Origin: Pseudoxanthomonas sp. X-1
GTDB lineage: Bacteria > Pseudomonadota > Gammaproteobacteria > Xanthomonadales > Xanthomonadaceae
Length of the DNA stretch: 64,000 nt
Assembly: GCF_020042665.1 (NCBI RefSeq)
Contig: NZ_CP083376.1
Span: 3,074,001-3,138,000 of the forward strand
Direction of reading: 5' to 3'
Below are positions 46,718-55,837 of the stretch, piece after piece. Both the position numbers and the translations under genes were made by a program. The notes under the pieces were generated by a model. The model was not told where the DNA came from, did no database searches, and saw only the letters and a list, made by a program, of their open reading frames with translations. Position 1 is the stretch's first letter. Every line of letters starts with the position of its first letter.

Positions 46718-49614
46718 GGCACGCGCTCGCCCAGCACCGGCCCGGGCCGGCCCAGCAGGTAGCCCTGCGCGTAGTTGCAGCCCAGCTCGCGCAGGGCAGC
46801 CAGCTGCGGCTCGGTCTCCACGCCTTCGGCGATGGTCTCGATGCCCAGCGTGCCGGCCAGGGCCAGGATCGCCCGCACCAGGGCCAGGCTCCCCTCGCGG
46901 TGCTCGGCGCCCAGCCCGGCGATGAAGCTGCGGTCGATCTTCAGCGCCGAGATCGGGAAGCGGTGCAGGTAGGACAGCGCCGAGAAGCCGGTGCCGAAGT
47001 CGTCCAGCTGCGCCAGCACGCCGCGCGCGCGCAGCTGCTCGAGCATGCGCAGCGCGCGTGGCGCATCGTCCAGCAGCGCCATCTCGGTGATCTCCACGCG
47101 CAGCTGCGCGGGGTCGGCGCGGTGCTGGTCCAGCAGCCGCAGCAGCCGTCCGGCGAAGTCGGGCGAACGGAAGTGCCGCGGCGAGACGTTGACCGAGACG
47201 TAGCCTTCCACGCCGGCGGCGATGCGGCCGACCACCTGCTCGTAGAGCAGCCAGTCGATCTGCTCGATCAGGCCGCTGTCCTCGCCCTGGGCCAGGAACT
47301 GCCCGGGCAGCAGCAGGCCGCGGCGTTCGTGATGCCAGCGCAGCAGCGCCTCGTTGCCGATCACCGCGCCATCGGACAGGCGCAGGATCGGCTGGAAGTA
47401 CGGGCTGAAATGCTGGCTGTTGATCGCACGCCGCAGGTCGGCCTCCAGGTCCAGGCTCTGCATGGCGGCCTCGCGCATGCGCTCGTCGAACACCGCGCTG
47501 CGCTCGCGCCCTTCGGCCTTGGCTCGGTACATCGCCGCGTCCGCGTCGCGCAGCATGTCCTCGCCGCGCTGGTAGCGCGGGTGCCAGGCGGCGATGCCGA
47601 TGCTGGCGGCCGGGAACAGCTCGCGTCCGGCGACCCACATCGGCCGGTTCAGCGCCTCCAGCAGGCGCGAGGCGAATTCCACCGCCTCGTGCGCGCCGCG
47701 CCGGCAGGCGATGACCATGGCGAACTCGTCGCCGCCCAAGCGCGCGACCAGGTCGCCCTCGCGCACCTGCGAGGTGATGCGGCGGGCCACTTCGATCAGC
47801 AGTTCGTCGCCGGCGGCGTGGCCGATCGAGTCGTTGACCAGCTTGAAGCGGTCCAGGTCCATGAACAGCACCGCGAAGTGCTGCCCCGGATTGGTCTGGG
47901 CGCGGGCGATCGCGGCGGTCAGGCTTTCCAGCAGGAAGGCGCGGTTGGGCAGCCCGGTGAGCGCGTCGTGCGTGGCCTGGTAGGTCAGACGCTGCTCGGC
48001 GCGCAGGCGCTCGCCGATCTGCGCCATCAGCTTGGCGTTGGCCTCGGCCAGTTCGAAGGTGCGCGCCTCCACCCGCGCCTCCAGCTCCAGGTGCGCGGCG
48101 CGCAGCGACTCGCGCGCCCGCTGCCGGGCCAGGCCGGCGCCGAAGTGATGGGCGACGAAGGACAGCAGGTTCTGGTCGTGCAGGGTGTAGTGCACCTCGC
48201 TCGAATAGCTCTGCACCACCACGCAGCCGCGGGTCTCCCCGCCGTGGTCCAGCGGCACGCCCAGCCAGCTGTACGCCGGCGGGCCGTGCTGGATCACCTG
48301 GCCGCTGGCCACCAGCTCGGCCACGTCCTCGGCCTCGGCCAGCAGCGGCTGGCCGGTCCGGATGACGTATTCGGTCAGGCCCTGGATGGCGCGGCGCGAG
48401 CGGCGCACCGGATCGTGCTCGTCCACCGAATACGGGAAGTGCAGCGTCTGGCTGTCGTCGTCCAGCAGCGCGATGTAGAAGTTGCGCGCCACGATCAGCT
48501 CGTCCACCACCCCGTGCACGGCGGCGTAGAACTCCTCCAGCGAAGTCGAGGTATTGGCCAGGTCGGTGATGCGGAACAGCGCGGCCTGCAGCTTCTCGGC
48601 GCGGCGACGCTCCTGGATCTCGGCCTGCAGCTCGCGGTTGGTCTGCCGCAGCTCGTGCGTGCGCGCCTCGATGCGCGCTTCCAGTTCCTCGTGCGCGTGG
48701 CGCCGGTCCAGCGCGGTCAGGATGTGCTGGGCCACGTAGCTCAGCAGCGCGCGATCCTCGTCGGTGTAGCTGGCCGGGGTGTCGTAGCTCTGCACCACGA
48801 TCGCGCCGCACACGCGGTCGTCGCGGCGCATCGGCACGCCCAGCCAGTCCACGCTTTCCGGGCCATGACTGGCGTCCAGCGTCACACCCAGACGCTGGCT
48901 CACCGCCGCCGACGGTCCGCGCATCGGCTTGCCATGGTGCAGCAGCGCCAGGGTCACGCTGTTGCGCATCTCGTCCTCGCCGAACTCGCGCTCCGGGTCG
49001 GCCACGTACGGGTCGATCAGGTCGGCGAAGTAGAGGAAGCGCAGCGTGCGGCGCACGTCGTCGTAGAGCACGATGTAGCAGTTCTCCGCGTACATCAGCG
49101 AGCCGACCACCGCGTGGATGCGGGCCAGCATTTCGTTCATCTCCAGATCGGCGCTGGCCAGGTCGGCGATCTCGTACAGCGCCTGCTGCAGGCGCTTGGA
49201 CTTCTCCAGCGTGACGATCCGGGCGCGGGCGCGCTCGGCCTCGAGCACGGCGCCGACCAGCGCCTGCGCGGCCGCCTTCCAGGCGCTGACCTGCGCCGGC
49301 GTCAGCGGCGCGGCGAGGCTGGCGGCCAGCGACATGCGCGCGTTGCCTTCCAGGTTGGACCAGGCCAGCAGCAGTTCGTCCTCGTTGCGCACCACGTGCT
49401 GCGGGTTGTCCCACAGCGCCTGCTCGGCACGCCGGCGCAGCGCGGGGCTGGCGTCCTCGCTGATCGCGCCACCGGCTCCGATCGCCCAGTCCCGCCAGCA
49501 GGCCACGACCTGCGACCCCTCGGGCAGCAGGCCGCACAGCACCCGCGCCACGGCGTCGGCCGCCACGGCGCTGGCACCGGCCTGCTGCACGGCAGTGGCG
49601 GTCTGGCCAAGCAT
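46714..49614 (-). CDS. Double-GAF GGDEF-EAL protein, cyclic di-GMP metabolism
   Basis: 966 residues, no membrane helix, so a cytoplasmic sensor. Two GAF domains (about 150-310 and 345-510), each followed by a coiled coil (ELEARIEARTHELRQTNREL and LELEARVEARTFELAEANAK), then GGDEF and EAL domains. The cyclase site GGDEF is intact, with an inhibitory RxxD (REGD) five residues before it. The phosphodiesterase domain keeps NEALLRW, NVSPRHF, EITEMALL, DDFGTG, LKIDRSFI and AEGVET, so both activities look possible. Start after GAGGGGAACAG. Confidence 0.92.
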   Translation of the reverse strand: MLGQTATAVQQAGASAVAADAVARVLCGLLPEGSQVVACWRDWAIGAGGAISEDASPALRRRAEQALWDNPQHVVRNEDELLLAWSNLEGNARMSLAASLAAPLTPAQVSAWKAAAQALVGAVLEAERARARIVTLEKSKRLQQALYEIADLASADLEMNEMLARIHAVVGSLMYAENCYIVLYDDVRRTLRFLYFADLIDPYVADPEREFGEDEMRNSVTLALLHHGKPMRGPSAAVSQRLGVTLDASHGPESVDWLGVPMRRDDRVCGAIVVQSYDTPASYTDEDRALLSYVAQHILTALDRRHAHEELEARIEARTHELRQTNRELQAEIQERRRAEKLQAALFRITDLANTSTSLEEFYAAVHGVVDELIVARNFYIALLDDDSQTLHFPYSVDEHDPVRRSRRAIQGLTEYVIRTGQPLLAEAEDVAELVASGQVIQHGPPAYSWLGVPLDHGGETRGCVVVQSYSSEVHYTLHDQNLLSFVAHHFGAGLARQRARESLRAAHLELEARVEARTFELAEANAKLMAQIGERLRAEQRLTYQATHDALTGLPNRAFLLESLTAAIARAQTNPGQHFAVLFMDLDRFKLVNDSIGHAAGDELLIEVARRITSQVREGDLVARLGGDEFAMVIACRRGAHEAVEFASRLLEALNRPMWVAGRELFPAASIGIAAWHPRYQRGEDMLRDADAAMYRAKAEGRERSAVFDERMREAAMQSLDLEADLRRAINSQHFSPYFQPILRLSDGAVIGNEALLRWHHERRGLLLPGQFLAQGEDSGLIEQIDWLLYEQVVGRIAAGVEGYVSVNVSPRHFRSPDFAGRLLRLLDQHRADPAQLRVEITEMALLDDAPRALRMLEQLRARGVLAQLDDFGTGFSALSYLHRFPISALKIDRSFIAGLGAEHREGSLALVRAILALAGTLGIETIAEGVETEPQLAALRELGCNYAQGYLLGRPGPVLGERVP

Positions 49615-49845
49615 CTGTTCCCCTCTGTCGCGGCGATTACATCGGAGCCAATGCACACTTCGTGCCAGCTTCTTGCCAGCGGCGTGATGGTGGCGCGACC
49701 CCGCTCCGGGCCCCTGGACGTTCGCCCTTCCATGCCTGTGGCCCGAGCGAACGCGCGAGTATACGGATGCCCGCTCCGCCCGCGCGGCCGCGGGGTCCGG
49801 CGGCCTGCCGACTTTGAGACGCAGGCCTCAGCCCTTAGGCTAGCC

Positions 49846-50403
49846 GTGGTGAACGATGCCGCCGAGCCCGCCGACGACGCCCTGATGCTGGCCTACGCCG
49901 CCGGCGACGTGCGTGCCTTCGAGCAGCTCTACGCGCGTCATCGCGGACCGCTGTACCGCTTCCTGCTGCGCCAGCTGCGCGATGGCGCGCTGGCCGACGA
50001 GCTGTTCCAGGACGTCTGGCAGCGGGTGATCGGCGCGCGCGCCAGCTGGCAGCCGGAGGCGCGCTTCGCCACCTGGCTGTACCGGATCGCCCACAATCGC
50101 CTCAACGACCACTGGCGCGCGCTCCGGCACCGCCCGCCGGCGCCGGAGGACGCCGACGCGCGGACCGAACGGGTCGAGGATCCGGACACGCCGGAGCGGC
50201 AGCTCAGCGCGTTCGAGTCCCGCCGCGAGTTGCAGCGCGCGCTGGATGCGCTGCCCGACGAACAACGCGAGGTCCTGCTGTTGCGACTGGAACAGGAACT
50301 GACCCTGGAGGAGATCGGCCAGATCACCGGCGTGGGCCGCGAGACGGTCAAGTCGCGCCTGCGCTATGCGATGGACAAGCTGCGCACGGGGCTGGGCCGA
50401 TGA
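49846..50403 (+). CDS. ECF-type RNA polymerase sigma factor
   Basis: 185 residues. Region 2 (AFEQLYARHRGPLYRFLLRQLRDGALADELFQDVWQRVI...FATWLYRIAHNRLNDHWR) and region 4 (LPDEQREVLLLRLEQELTLEEIGQITGVGRETVKSRLRYAMDKL). The start is GTG at 49846 or the adjacent GTG at 49849. ATGA overlap with the next gene, a putative anti-sigma factor. Confidence 0.92.
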   Translation: MVNDAAEPADDALMLAYAAGDVRAFEQLYARHRGPLYRFLLRQLRDGALADELFQDVWQRVIGARASWQPEARFATWLYRIAHNRLNDHWRALRHRPPAPEDADARTERVEDPDTPERQLSAFESRRELQRALDALPDEQREVLLLRLEQELTLEEIGQITGVGRETVKSRLRYAMDKLRTGLGR

Positions 50404-51482
50404 ACACGCCGCGCGAACCGCTGACGCCGGAAGAACGCGCCCTGGCCGAGCGCCTGGCCGCCGGCGATGCGCGGCGCGAGCCCGGTCCGGCGCTGGACGC
50501 GCGCATCCTGGCCGCGGCTCGCGCGGCCGTGGACGCGACCGCGCCCACGCACGCGGCGGGCCCGTCCCTGCCGCCCGCGCCCCCGGTCGCCCTCGGCGCG
50601 TCGCGTGCGCGCCGCCCGCGCCGACGCTGGTCGCTGGGCCTGGGCGTCGCCGCCTCGCTGCTGCTGGCCGTGACCCTGGCCTGGCAGCTGCGCCCGCAGC
50701 GCACGTCCCAGATCATTCACGAAGGCCCGGCGCCTGCGTCGACGACCACGCCGCTGCTGGTGCTGCCCACCGCGCCCGAGGCCGCGCCCGCGCCGGCTGA
50801 GGCCGAGGCAGACAGCGCGCCGCTTGAGGAAGCACACCCGGCGAACGCCGCGCGAGGCCGGGCCCCGCGCGACATCGCGTCCGTGCCCCCCCTGCCCGCG
50901 CCCCTGCCTCCGCCTCCGGAAGCGCCTGCCGTCGTGCCCGCCGAGCCGGCGCGCGTCCAGTCCCCGGAAGCGACCGCGCAGGCCGCGCCCAAGCCGTCGG
51001 CCTCCAATCGGGCGCAGGTCGACGCCGATTCGGCCGCGGCCGCGCCGGCGCGGAAGACTGAGCTCTACACGCCGCCTGCCCCGCCCGCCCCGCCCCCGCC
51101 GCCGCCGGCTCCCGCGGCCGTGCAGGCGCTGTCGCGCGAGGTCGAGCGCCAGGCCGAAACCGCCGCAGTACAGGAAGACCGCAAGCCCGAGGCCAGGCGC
51201 GCCGCGCCGCCGGCCGGCGAGGCCCTGCGCGCGCCCCAGGTCCAGGCCGCCGGAGACATTCCGCAGCCCCGCACCATCGACATGCCGCAGGATCAGGCGC
51301 CGCCGGCGCTGGAACGCGCCCTGGCCGAGGATCGCGCCCTGCCGCCGGCGCAATGGCTGCAGCGCATCCGCCGCCATCGCTTCGAGGGCGACGGCGCGCT
51401 GGCCCGCGCCAGCCTGGCCGCCTTCGTCCAGGCCCATCCCGAGCAGCGGATCCCCGAGGACCTGCGCGCGCTGCTGCCATGA
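50400..51482 (+). CDS. Membrane-anchored putative anti-sigma factor
   Basis: 360 residues. Short cytoplasmic N terminus ([35 protein letters not shown]), one membrane helix (about 78-97), then a long Pro/Ala-rich periplasmic part and a C-terminal helical domain (WLQRIRRHRFEGDGALARASLAAFVQAHPEQRIPEDLRALLP). No zinc-binding CxxC signature. The role is inferred from the overlap with the ECF sigma gene and the topology. Confidence 0.75.
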   Translation: MNTPREPLTPEERALAERLAAGDARREPGPALDARILAAARAAVDATAPTHAAGPSLPPAPPVALGASRARRPRRRWSLGLGVAASLLLAVTLAWQLRPQRTSQIIHEGPAPASTTTPLLVLPTAPEAAPAPAEAEADSAPLEEAHPANAARGRAPRDIASVPPLPAPLPPPPEAPAVVPAEPARVQSPEATAQAAPKPSASNRAQVDADSAAAAPARKTELYTPPAPPAPPPPPPAPAAVQALSREVERQAETAAVQEDRKPEARRAAPPAGEALRAPQVQAAGDIPQPRTIDMPQDQAPPALERALAEDRALPPAQWLQRIRRHRFEGDGALARASLAAFVQAHPEQRIPEDLRALLP

Positions 51483-52075
51483 GCGACACCTTGGCCGCGC
51501 CACTGCGGCACGAGCAGTTGGTCAAGCACAGCCGCTTCCTGGTCCAGGCCGGGCCGGTGGCGTCGGCCGACGACGCCATGGCCTTCATCGCCGCGGTCAG
51601 CGACGCCGATGCCACCCACAACTGCTGGGCCTGGCGCGTCGGCGAGGCGTTCCGCTCCAGCGACGACGGGGAACCCGGCGGCAGTGCCGGCCGGCCGATC
51701 CTGGCGGCGATCGACGGGGCCGGCTTCGACCAGGTCGCGGTGGTGGTCACGCGCTGGTTCGGCGGGATCAAGCTGGGCGTGGGCGGGCTGGTGCGCGCCT
51801 ACGGCGGCAGCACCGCCAGCGCGCTGCGGCAGGCGCCGCGCGTGCCGCTGGTGGCGATGGCCGGCCTGGAGATCGGCTGCGGCTTCGACGACCTGGGGCA
51901 TGTGCACGCGGCGCTGCTGGCGTTCGCCGCGCACAAGGACGCCGAGACCTTCGACGCCGCCGGCGCGGTGCTGCAGGTGCAGCTGCCGCTGGATCGCCGC
52001 CAGGCGCTGGAAGACGCCCTGCGCGAGGCCACCCGCGGTCGCGTGCGCTGCCGCGGCTCCGCACCGGCGCATTGA
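51479..52075 (+). CDS. IMPACT/YigZ-family protein
   Basis: 198 residues. Family stretches HSRFLVQAGPV, THNCWAWRVG, SSDDGEPGGSAGRPILAAI and VVVTRWFGGIKLGVGGLVRAYGGS are complete. The family is linked to translation or stress control, but its bacterial function is not settled. ATGA overlap with the anti-sigma gene. Confidence 0.9.
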   Translation: MSDTLAAPLRHEQLVKHSRFLVQAGPVASADDAMAFIAAVSDADATHNCWAWRVGEAFRSSDDGEPGGSAGRPILAAIDGAGFDQVAVVVTRWFGGIKLGVGGLVRAYGGSTASALRQAPRVPLVAMAGLEIGCGFDDLGHVHAALLAFAAHKDAETFDAAGAVLQVQLPLDRRQALEDALREATRGRVRCRGSAPAH

Positions 52076-52214
52076 AAACCACGCGCGCCACCGCCACCCA
52101 TGGCAGGATGCGCGCCCGGCCGGCCGCGGCGGCCTGACGCCTTCTCGCCGGCAACCGGCACGCGATCGGCCGGAGCGATCCCGGCGCTCTCTCCCTCACT
52201 GGCTGTCCGAACCG

Positions 52215-54002
52215 ATGAACTCCCAAGCCCAGACGCTTCCCGCCACCGGCGCGCCGGCGACGCGCCCCAAGGCCAGGCTGGGCAGCCTGCGCGCGCTGTG
52301 GCCGTTCGTGCGCGCCCATCGCGGGCTGTTCGTGAGCTGGCTGATCGCGCTGGCGGTGGCCTCGGCCGCGACGCTGAGCCTGCCGTACGCCTTCCGGCAG
52401 ATGATCGACCAGGGCTTTTCCAGCGGGGCGAACATCGATCGCGCGTTCCTGGGCCTGTTCGGCGTGGCCGTGGTGCTGGCGCTGGCCAGCGCCGCGCGCT
52501 TCTACTTCGTCTCGCTGCTGGGCGAACGCGTGGTGGCCGACCTGCGCCGCCAGCTCTACGCCCACCTGCTGGGCCTGGATGCGCAGTTCCACGACCGCAC
52601 CCGCAGCGGCGAGCTGGTCTCGCGCCTGTCGGCGGACTCGGAGCTGCTGCGCAGCGTGGTCGGCAGCGCGATGTCGGTCGCGGTGCGCAGCGCGGTCACG
52701 GTGATCGGCTCGGTGGTGATGATGTTCATCGCCAGCCCGCACCTGGCCGCGTTCGCGCTGGTCGGCATCCCGGTGGCGGTGGTGCCCATCGTGCTGGGCG
52801 CGCGCAGGCTGGGGCGGATCGCGCGCGCCAGCCAGGATCGCGTGGCCGACGCCAACACCCTGGCCGGCGAATCGCTGGGCGCGGTGCGCACGGTGCAGGC
52901 GCATGCCCGCGAGCCCTACGAGCAGGCGCGCTTCGAAGCGGCGGTGGACGTCGCGGTGCAGACCGCGCGCAAGCGCATCCGCGCCCAGGCGATGGTCACC
53001 GCCGGGGCGATCACCCTGGTGTTCGGCGCGATCACGCTGGTGCTGTGGTCCGGCGCACACGACGTCATCGCCGGGCGCCTGAGCGCCGGCACGCTGGCGC
53101 AGTTCGTGCTGTACGCGCTGATCGGCGGCGGTTCGATCGGCTCGCTGGCCGAAGTGTGGAACGAGCTGCAGCGCGCGGCCGGCGGCATGGGCCGCATCGG
53201 CGAACTGCTGGACGAATCCGCGCACGTGCGCGCGCCCGCCCAGCCGCTGGCGCTGCCGCGCCCGCTGCGCGGACAGGTGCAGTTCGACCACGTCGCATTC
53301 CGCTATCCCACCCGGCCCGATGCGCCGGCGCTGGACGACTTCACCCTGGACATCGCCCCCGGCGAGACCGTGGCCCTGGTCGGCCCGTCCGGCGCGGGCA
53401 AGAGCACGGTGCTGTCGATGCTGCTGCGCTTCCACGACGTGAAGGCCGGCGCGATCCGCATCGACGGGCTGGACCTGCGCCAGCTCGACACCGCCGCGCT
53501 GCGCGAGCAGATCGCGCTGGTGCCGCAGGCACCGACGATCTTCGCCGCCAGCGCCGCCGAGAACATCCGCTACGGCAGGCTCGAGGCCACCGACGAGCAG
53601 GTGCGCGCCGCCGCGGTGGCGGCCGAGGCCGACGGCTTCCTGCGCGAACTGCCCGAGGGCTACGACAGCCAGCTGGGCGAGCGCGGCGCGCGCCTGTCCG
53701 GCGGCCAGCAGCAGCGCATCGCGATCGCCCGCGCGCTGCTCAAGGACGCGCCGATCCTGCTGCTGGACGAGGCCACCAGCGCGCTGGACGCACAGAGCGA
53801 GCGCGCCGTGCAGAGCGCGCTGGAGCGCCTGATGGCCGGGCGCACCACCCTGGTCATCGCCCATCGCCTGGCCACCGTGCTCAAGGCCGACCGCATCGTG
53901 GTGATGGACCGCGGCCGCATCGTCGCCCAGGGCACGCACGAGGCGCTGATGGCCCAGGGCGGACTGTATGCGGAACTGGCGCGGTTGCAGTTCATCGACT
54001 GA
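52215..54002 (+). CDS. ABC exporter, fused membrane and ATPase domains
   Basis: 595 residues, half-transporter of the MsbA/multidrug type, acting as a dimer. Six helices (about 25-310), then the ATPase with Walker A GPSGAGKST, Q loop VPQAPTIFAASAAENI, signature LSGGQQQR, Walker B ILLLDEATSALD and H loop VIAHRLATV. Start at 52215; the upstream frame is not coding. Substrate unknown; lipid or drug export is usual in the family. Confidence 0.92.
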   Translation: MNSQAQTLPATGAPATRPKARLGSLRALWPFVRAHRGLFVSWLIALAVASAATLSLPYAFRQMIDQGFSSGANIDRAFLGLFGVAVVLALASAARFYFVSLLGERVVADLRRQLYAHLLGLDAQFHDRTRSGELVSRLSADSELLRSVVGSAMSVAVRSAVTVIGSVVMMFIASPHLAAFALVGIPVAVVPIVLGARRLGRIARASQDRVADANTLAGESLGAVRTVQAHAREPYEQARFEAAVDVAVQTARKRIRAQAMVTAGAITLVFGAITLVLWSGAHDVIAGRLSAGTLAQFVLYALIGGGSIGSLAEVWNELQRAAGGMGRIGELLDESAHVRAPAQPLALPRPLRGQVQFDHVAFRYPTRPDAPALDDFTLDIAPGETVALVGPSGAGKSTVLSMLLRFHDVKAGAIRIDGLDLRQLDTAALREQIALVPQAPTIFAASAAENIRYGRLEATDEQVRAAAVAAEADGFLRELPEGYDSQLGERGARLSGGQQQRIAIARALLKDAPILLLDEATSALDAQSERAVQSALERLMAGRTTLVIAHRLATVLKADRIVVMDRGRIVAQGTHEALMAQGGLYAELARLQFID

Positions 54003-54094
54003 AGTCACCGTGTGCGGACGCACGGCGCGGCTCACGCGCCTTTACGGTGCGCGTTCGCAGGCTGGTCGCCTGTTTCCCGCACCGCGAGCCCGCC

Positions 54095-54286
54095 ATGAGC
54101 CCCGCCGACAATTCCCGCATCCCCAAGGACATCGCCAAGGTCGAGCTGACCGAGGAATGGGAGCTGGCCTACTGGACCCGGCACTTCAACGTCAGCGAAC
54201 AGGACCTGCGCGCGGCCGTGCAGGAAGCCGGCGACGCCACCGACCAGGTCAAGCGCCACCTCGAATCGCGCCCGCAGAAATCCTGA
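54095..54286 (+). CDS. DUF3606 small protein
   Basis: 63 residues: IAKVELTEEWELAYWTRHFNVSEQDLRAAVQEAGDATDQVKRHL matches the DUF3606 pattern (a YW followed by a short helical repeat). Function unknown. Its stop overlaps the start of the next gene (TGATG). Confidence 0.8.
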   Translation: MSPADNSRIPKDIAKVELTEEWELAYWTRHFNVSEQDLRAAVQEAGDATDQVKRHLESRPQKS

Positions 54287-54855
54287 TGCCCGCAGTGCGC
54301 ACGGTCTCCAGGCGCGCGCGCCTGGGCGCGGCCGCAGGCGGCCTGGTGCTGCTGGCCGGCTGCGGCACGGCGCCGTCCCTGCGCACCGTGACTGCGAGCG
54401 CGACGGGGGCGACGTTCCTGCTGGTGGCCAACGCCGACGCCGTCGCCGGCGCGGACGAGGATCCACCGCTGTCTCCCGCAGGAGAGGCGCGCGCCGAACG
54501 GCTGGCGCAGGCGTTGGCGGACGCGCCGCTGGTGGCGATCTACACCGATGAGTTCAGGCGCACCCAGCAGACCGCGGCACCTGTGGCCGCGCAGCATCCG
54601 CGGGCCGAACGCCTGCGCTACTTCTCGCGGGGACCGGCGCAGGACAGCGCGCGCCAGTGGCGCTCGGCGTACGACCGCGACACGGTGCTGGTCGTGGCCC
54701 AGCCCGACACGCTGGCGCCGCTCGCCGACGCCCTGTGCGGATGCACCGTGCGTCCGATGCGCGCCGGGCAGGTCGACCGGCTGCTGCGCATTCACCTGCC
54801 CGCGCACGCCGCGGCGCAGGTGCAGGACATGCGCTACGGCGGGCCCGCGCCATGA
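54286..54855 (+). CDS. Histidine-phosphatase-like lipoprotein lacking catalytic residues
   Basis: 189 residues. Lipoprotein signal ending LLAGC. The fold of the histidine phosphatase (phosphoglycerate mutase-like) superfamily is recognisable from [18 protein letters not shown] and [18 protein letters not shown]. However, the catalytic RH of the usual VRHAE is AN here (LLVANADAV), and the second catalytic His of GHSNT is replaced in [11 protein letters not shown]. The protein should therefore be inactive as a phosphatase, and a binding role is possible. Overlaps endonuclease V by four bases. Confidence 0.82.
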   Translation: MPAVRTVSRRARLGAAAGGLVLLAGCGTAPSLRTVTASATGATFLLVANADAVAGADEDPPLSPAGEARAERLAQALADAPLVAIYTDEFRRTQQTAAPVAAQHPRAERLRYFSRGPAQDSARQWRSAYDRDTVLVVAQPDTLAPLADALCGCTVRPMRAGQVDRLLRIHLPAHAAAQVQDMRYGGPAP

Positions 54856-55556
54856 CCTCCTCGGTCTTCGCCGGCTGGGACGGCAGCATCCCCGGCGCGC
54901 GCGCGCTGCAGGAGCGGCTGGCCGCAAGCGTGCTGCTGGAGGATCGCGTGCCCGGGGCGCCGCGCACGATCGCCGGCTTCGACGTCGGCTTCGAGGACGA
55001 GGGCCGCGTCACGCGTGCCGCGGCGGTGCTGCTGGACGGCGCCACGCTGCAGCTGCTGGCCAGCACCGTGCAGCGCGTGCCGACCTCGATGCCTTACGTG
55101 CCGGGCCTGCTGAGCTTCCGCGAACTGCCCGCGCTGGTGCAGGCGCTGGAATCCCTGCCGCAGGTGCCGGACCTGGTCGTGGTCGATGGCCAGGGCATCG
55201 CCCATCCGCGCCGGCTGGGCATCGCCGCGCACTTCGGCGTGGTCACCGGCCTGCCCACCCTGGGCGTGGCCAAGCAGGTGCTGTGCGGGCGGTTCGAGCC
55301 ACCCGGTGCGCAGCCGGGCGATCACACGCCGCTGATCCATCGCGGCGAGCAGATCGGCTGGGCCCTGCGCAGCAAGCTGCGCTGCAATCCGCTGATCGTC
55401 TCGCCGGGGTACGGCATGACGATGGACGGCGCGCTGGCCTGGACCCGCGCGCTGCTGCGCGGCTACCGCCTGCCCGAACCCACCCGCCTGGCCGACCGCC
55501 TGGCCTCACGGCGCGGCCCGATGCCGGGCGACACACCGCAGCTGCCGCTGGCCTAG
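54852..55556 (+). CDS. nfi: Endonuclease V
   Basis: Repairs deaminated DNA by cutting near deoxyinosine. 234 residues. [22 protein letters not shown] (catalytic Asp), [37 protein letters not shown] and [10 protein letters not shown] are characteristic. ATGA overlap with the lipoprotein gene. Confidence 0.93.
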   Translation: MTSSVFAGWDGSIPGARALQERLAASVLLEDRVPGAPRTIAGFDVGFEDEGRVTRAAAVLLDGATLQLLASTVQRVPTSMPYVPGLLSFRELPALVQALESLPQVPDLVVVDGQGIAHPRRLGIAAHFGVVTGLPTLGVAKQVLCGRFEPPGAQPGDHTPLIHRGEQIGWALRSKLRCNPLIVSPGYGMTMDGALAWTRALLRGYRLPEPTRLADRLASRRGPMPGDTPQLPLA

Positions 55557-55578
55557 CCGCGGCCTCGAACTCCGCGGT

Positions 55579-55696
55579 TGCCCCTCCCCTTTCGCGCAGC
55601 GAAGGGGGAGGCTGGGAGGGGGTGCTTTTGCTGTTGCCTTTCCCGCGAAGAGCACCCGTCCCCATCAGTCGCTAGCCGCGACTTCAAGCTCCCCTG
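55579..55696. repeat. Composite intergenic repeat, includes copy 2 of the 32-base repeat
   Basis: The first part is a long imperfect hairpin (CCTCCCCTTTCG ... CGAAGGGGGAGG). The last part (55665-55696) matches 18933-18964 at 31 of 32 bases, with core GTCGCTAGCCGCGAC. No gene is seen in 55557-55837, which also holds the promoter of the pirin gene. Confidence 0.7.
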
Positions 55697-55837
55697 GGCC
55701 TGCGGCCAAAGAGGAAGGAGCAGAACACGCGCGTCTACTTTCCACCCGAACTGCAACAATCCGTTGTGCGCGATCGTCAGGCCGCGCGCCCGGCCGGCAT
55801 GCGATCCTGCCGGCCTTTCGAACCGGAGCCGACGCCC

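Noticed and set aside
44906..49537. A 1543-codon open frame on the minus strand over the VWA and GGDEF-EAL genes
   Set aside because: Arg/Ala/Gly-rich nonsense in the shadow of two well-supported genes; long false frames are expected at this GC content.
46900..50403. A 1167-codon plus-strand frame ending in the sigma factor
   Set aside because: Only the last 185 codons resemble a protein; the rest is antisense to the GGDEF-EAL gene.
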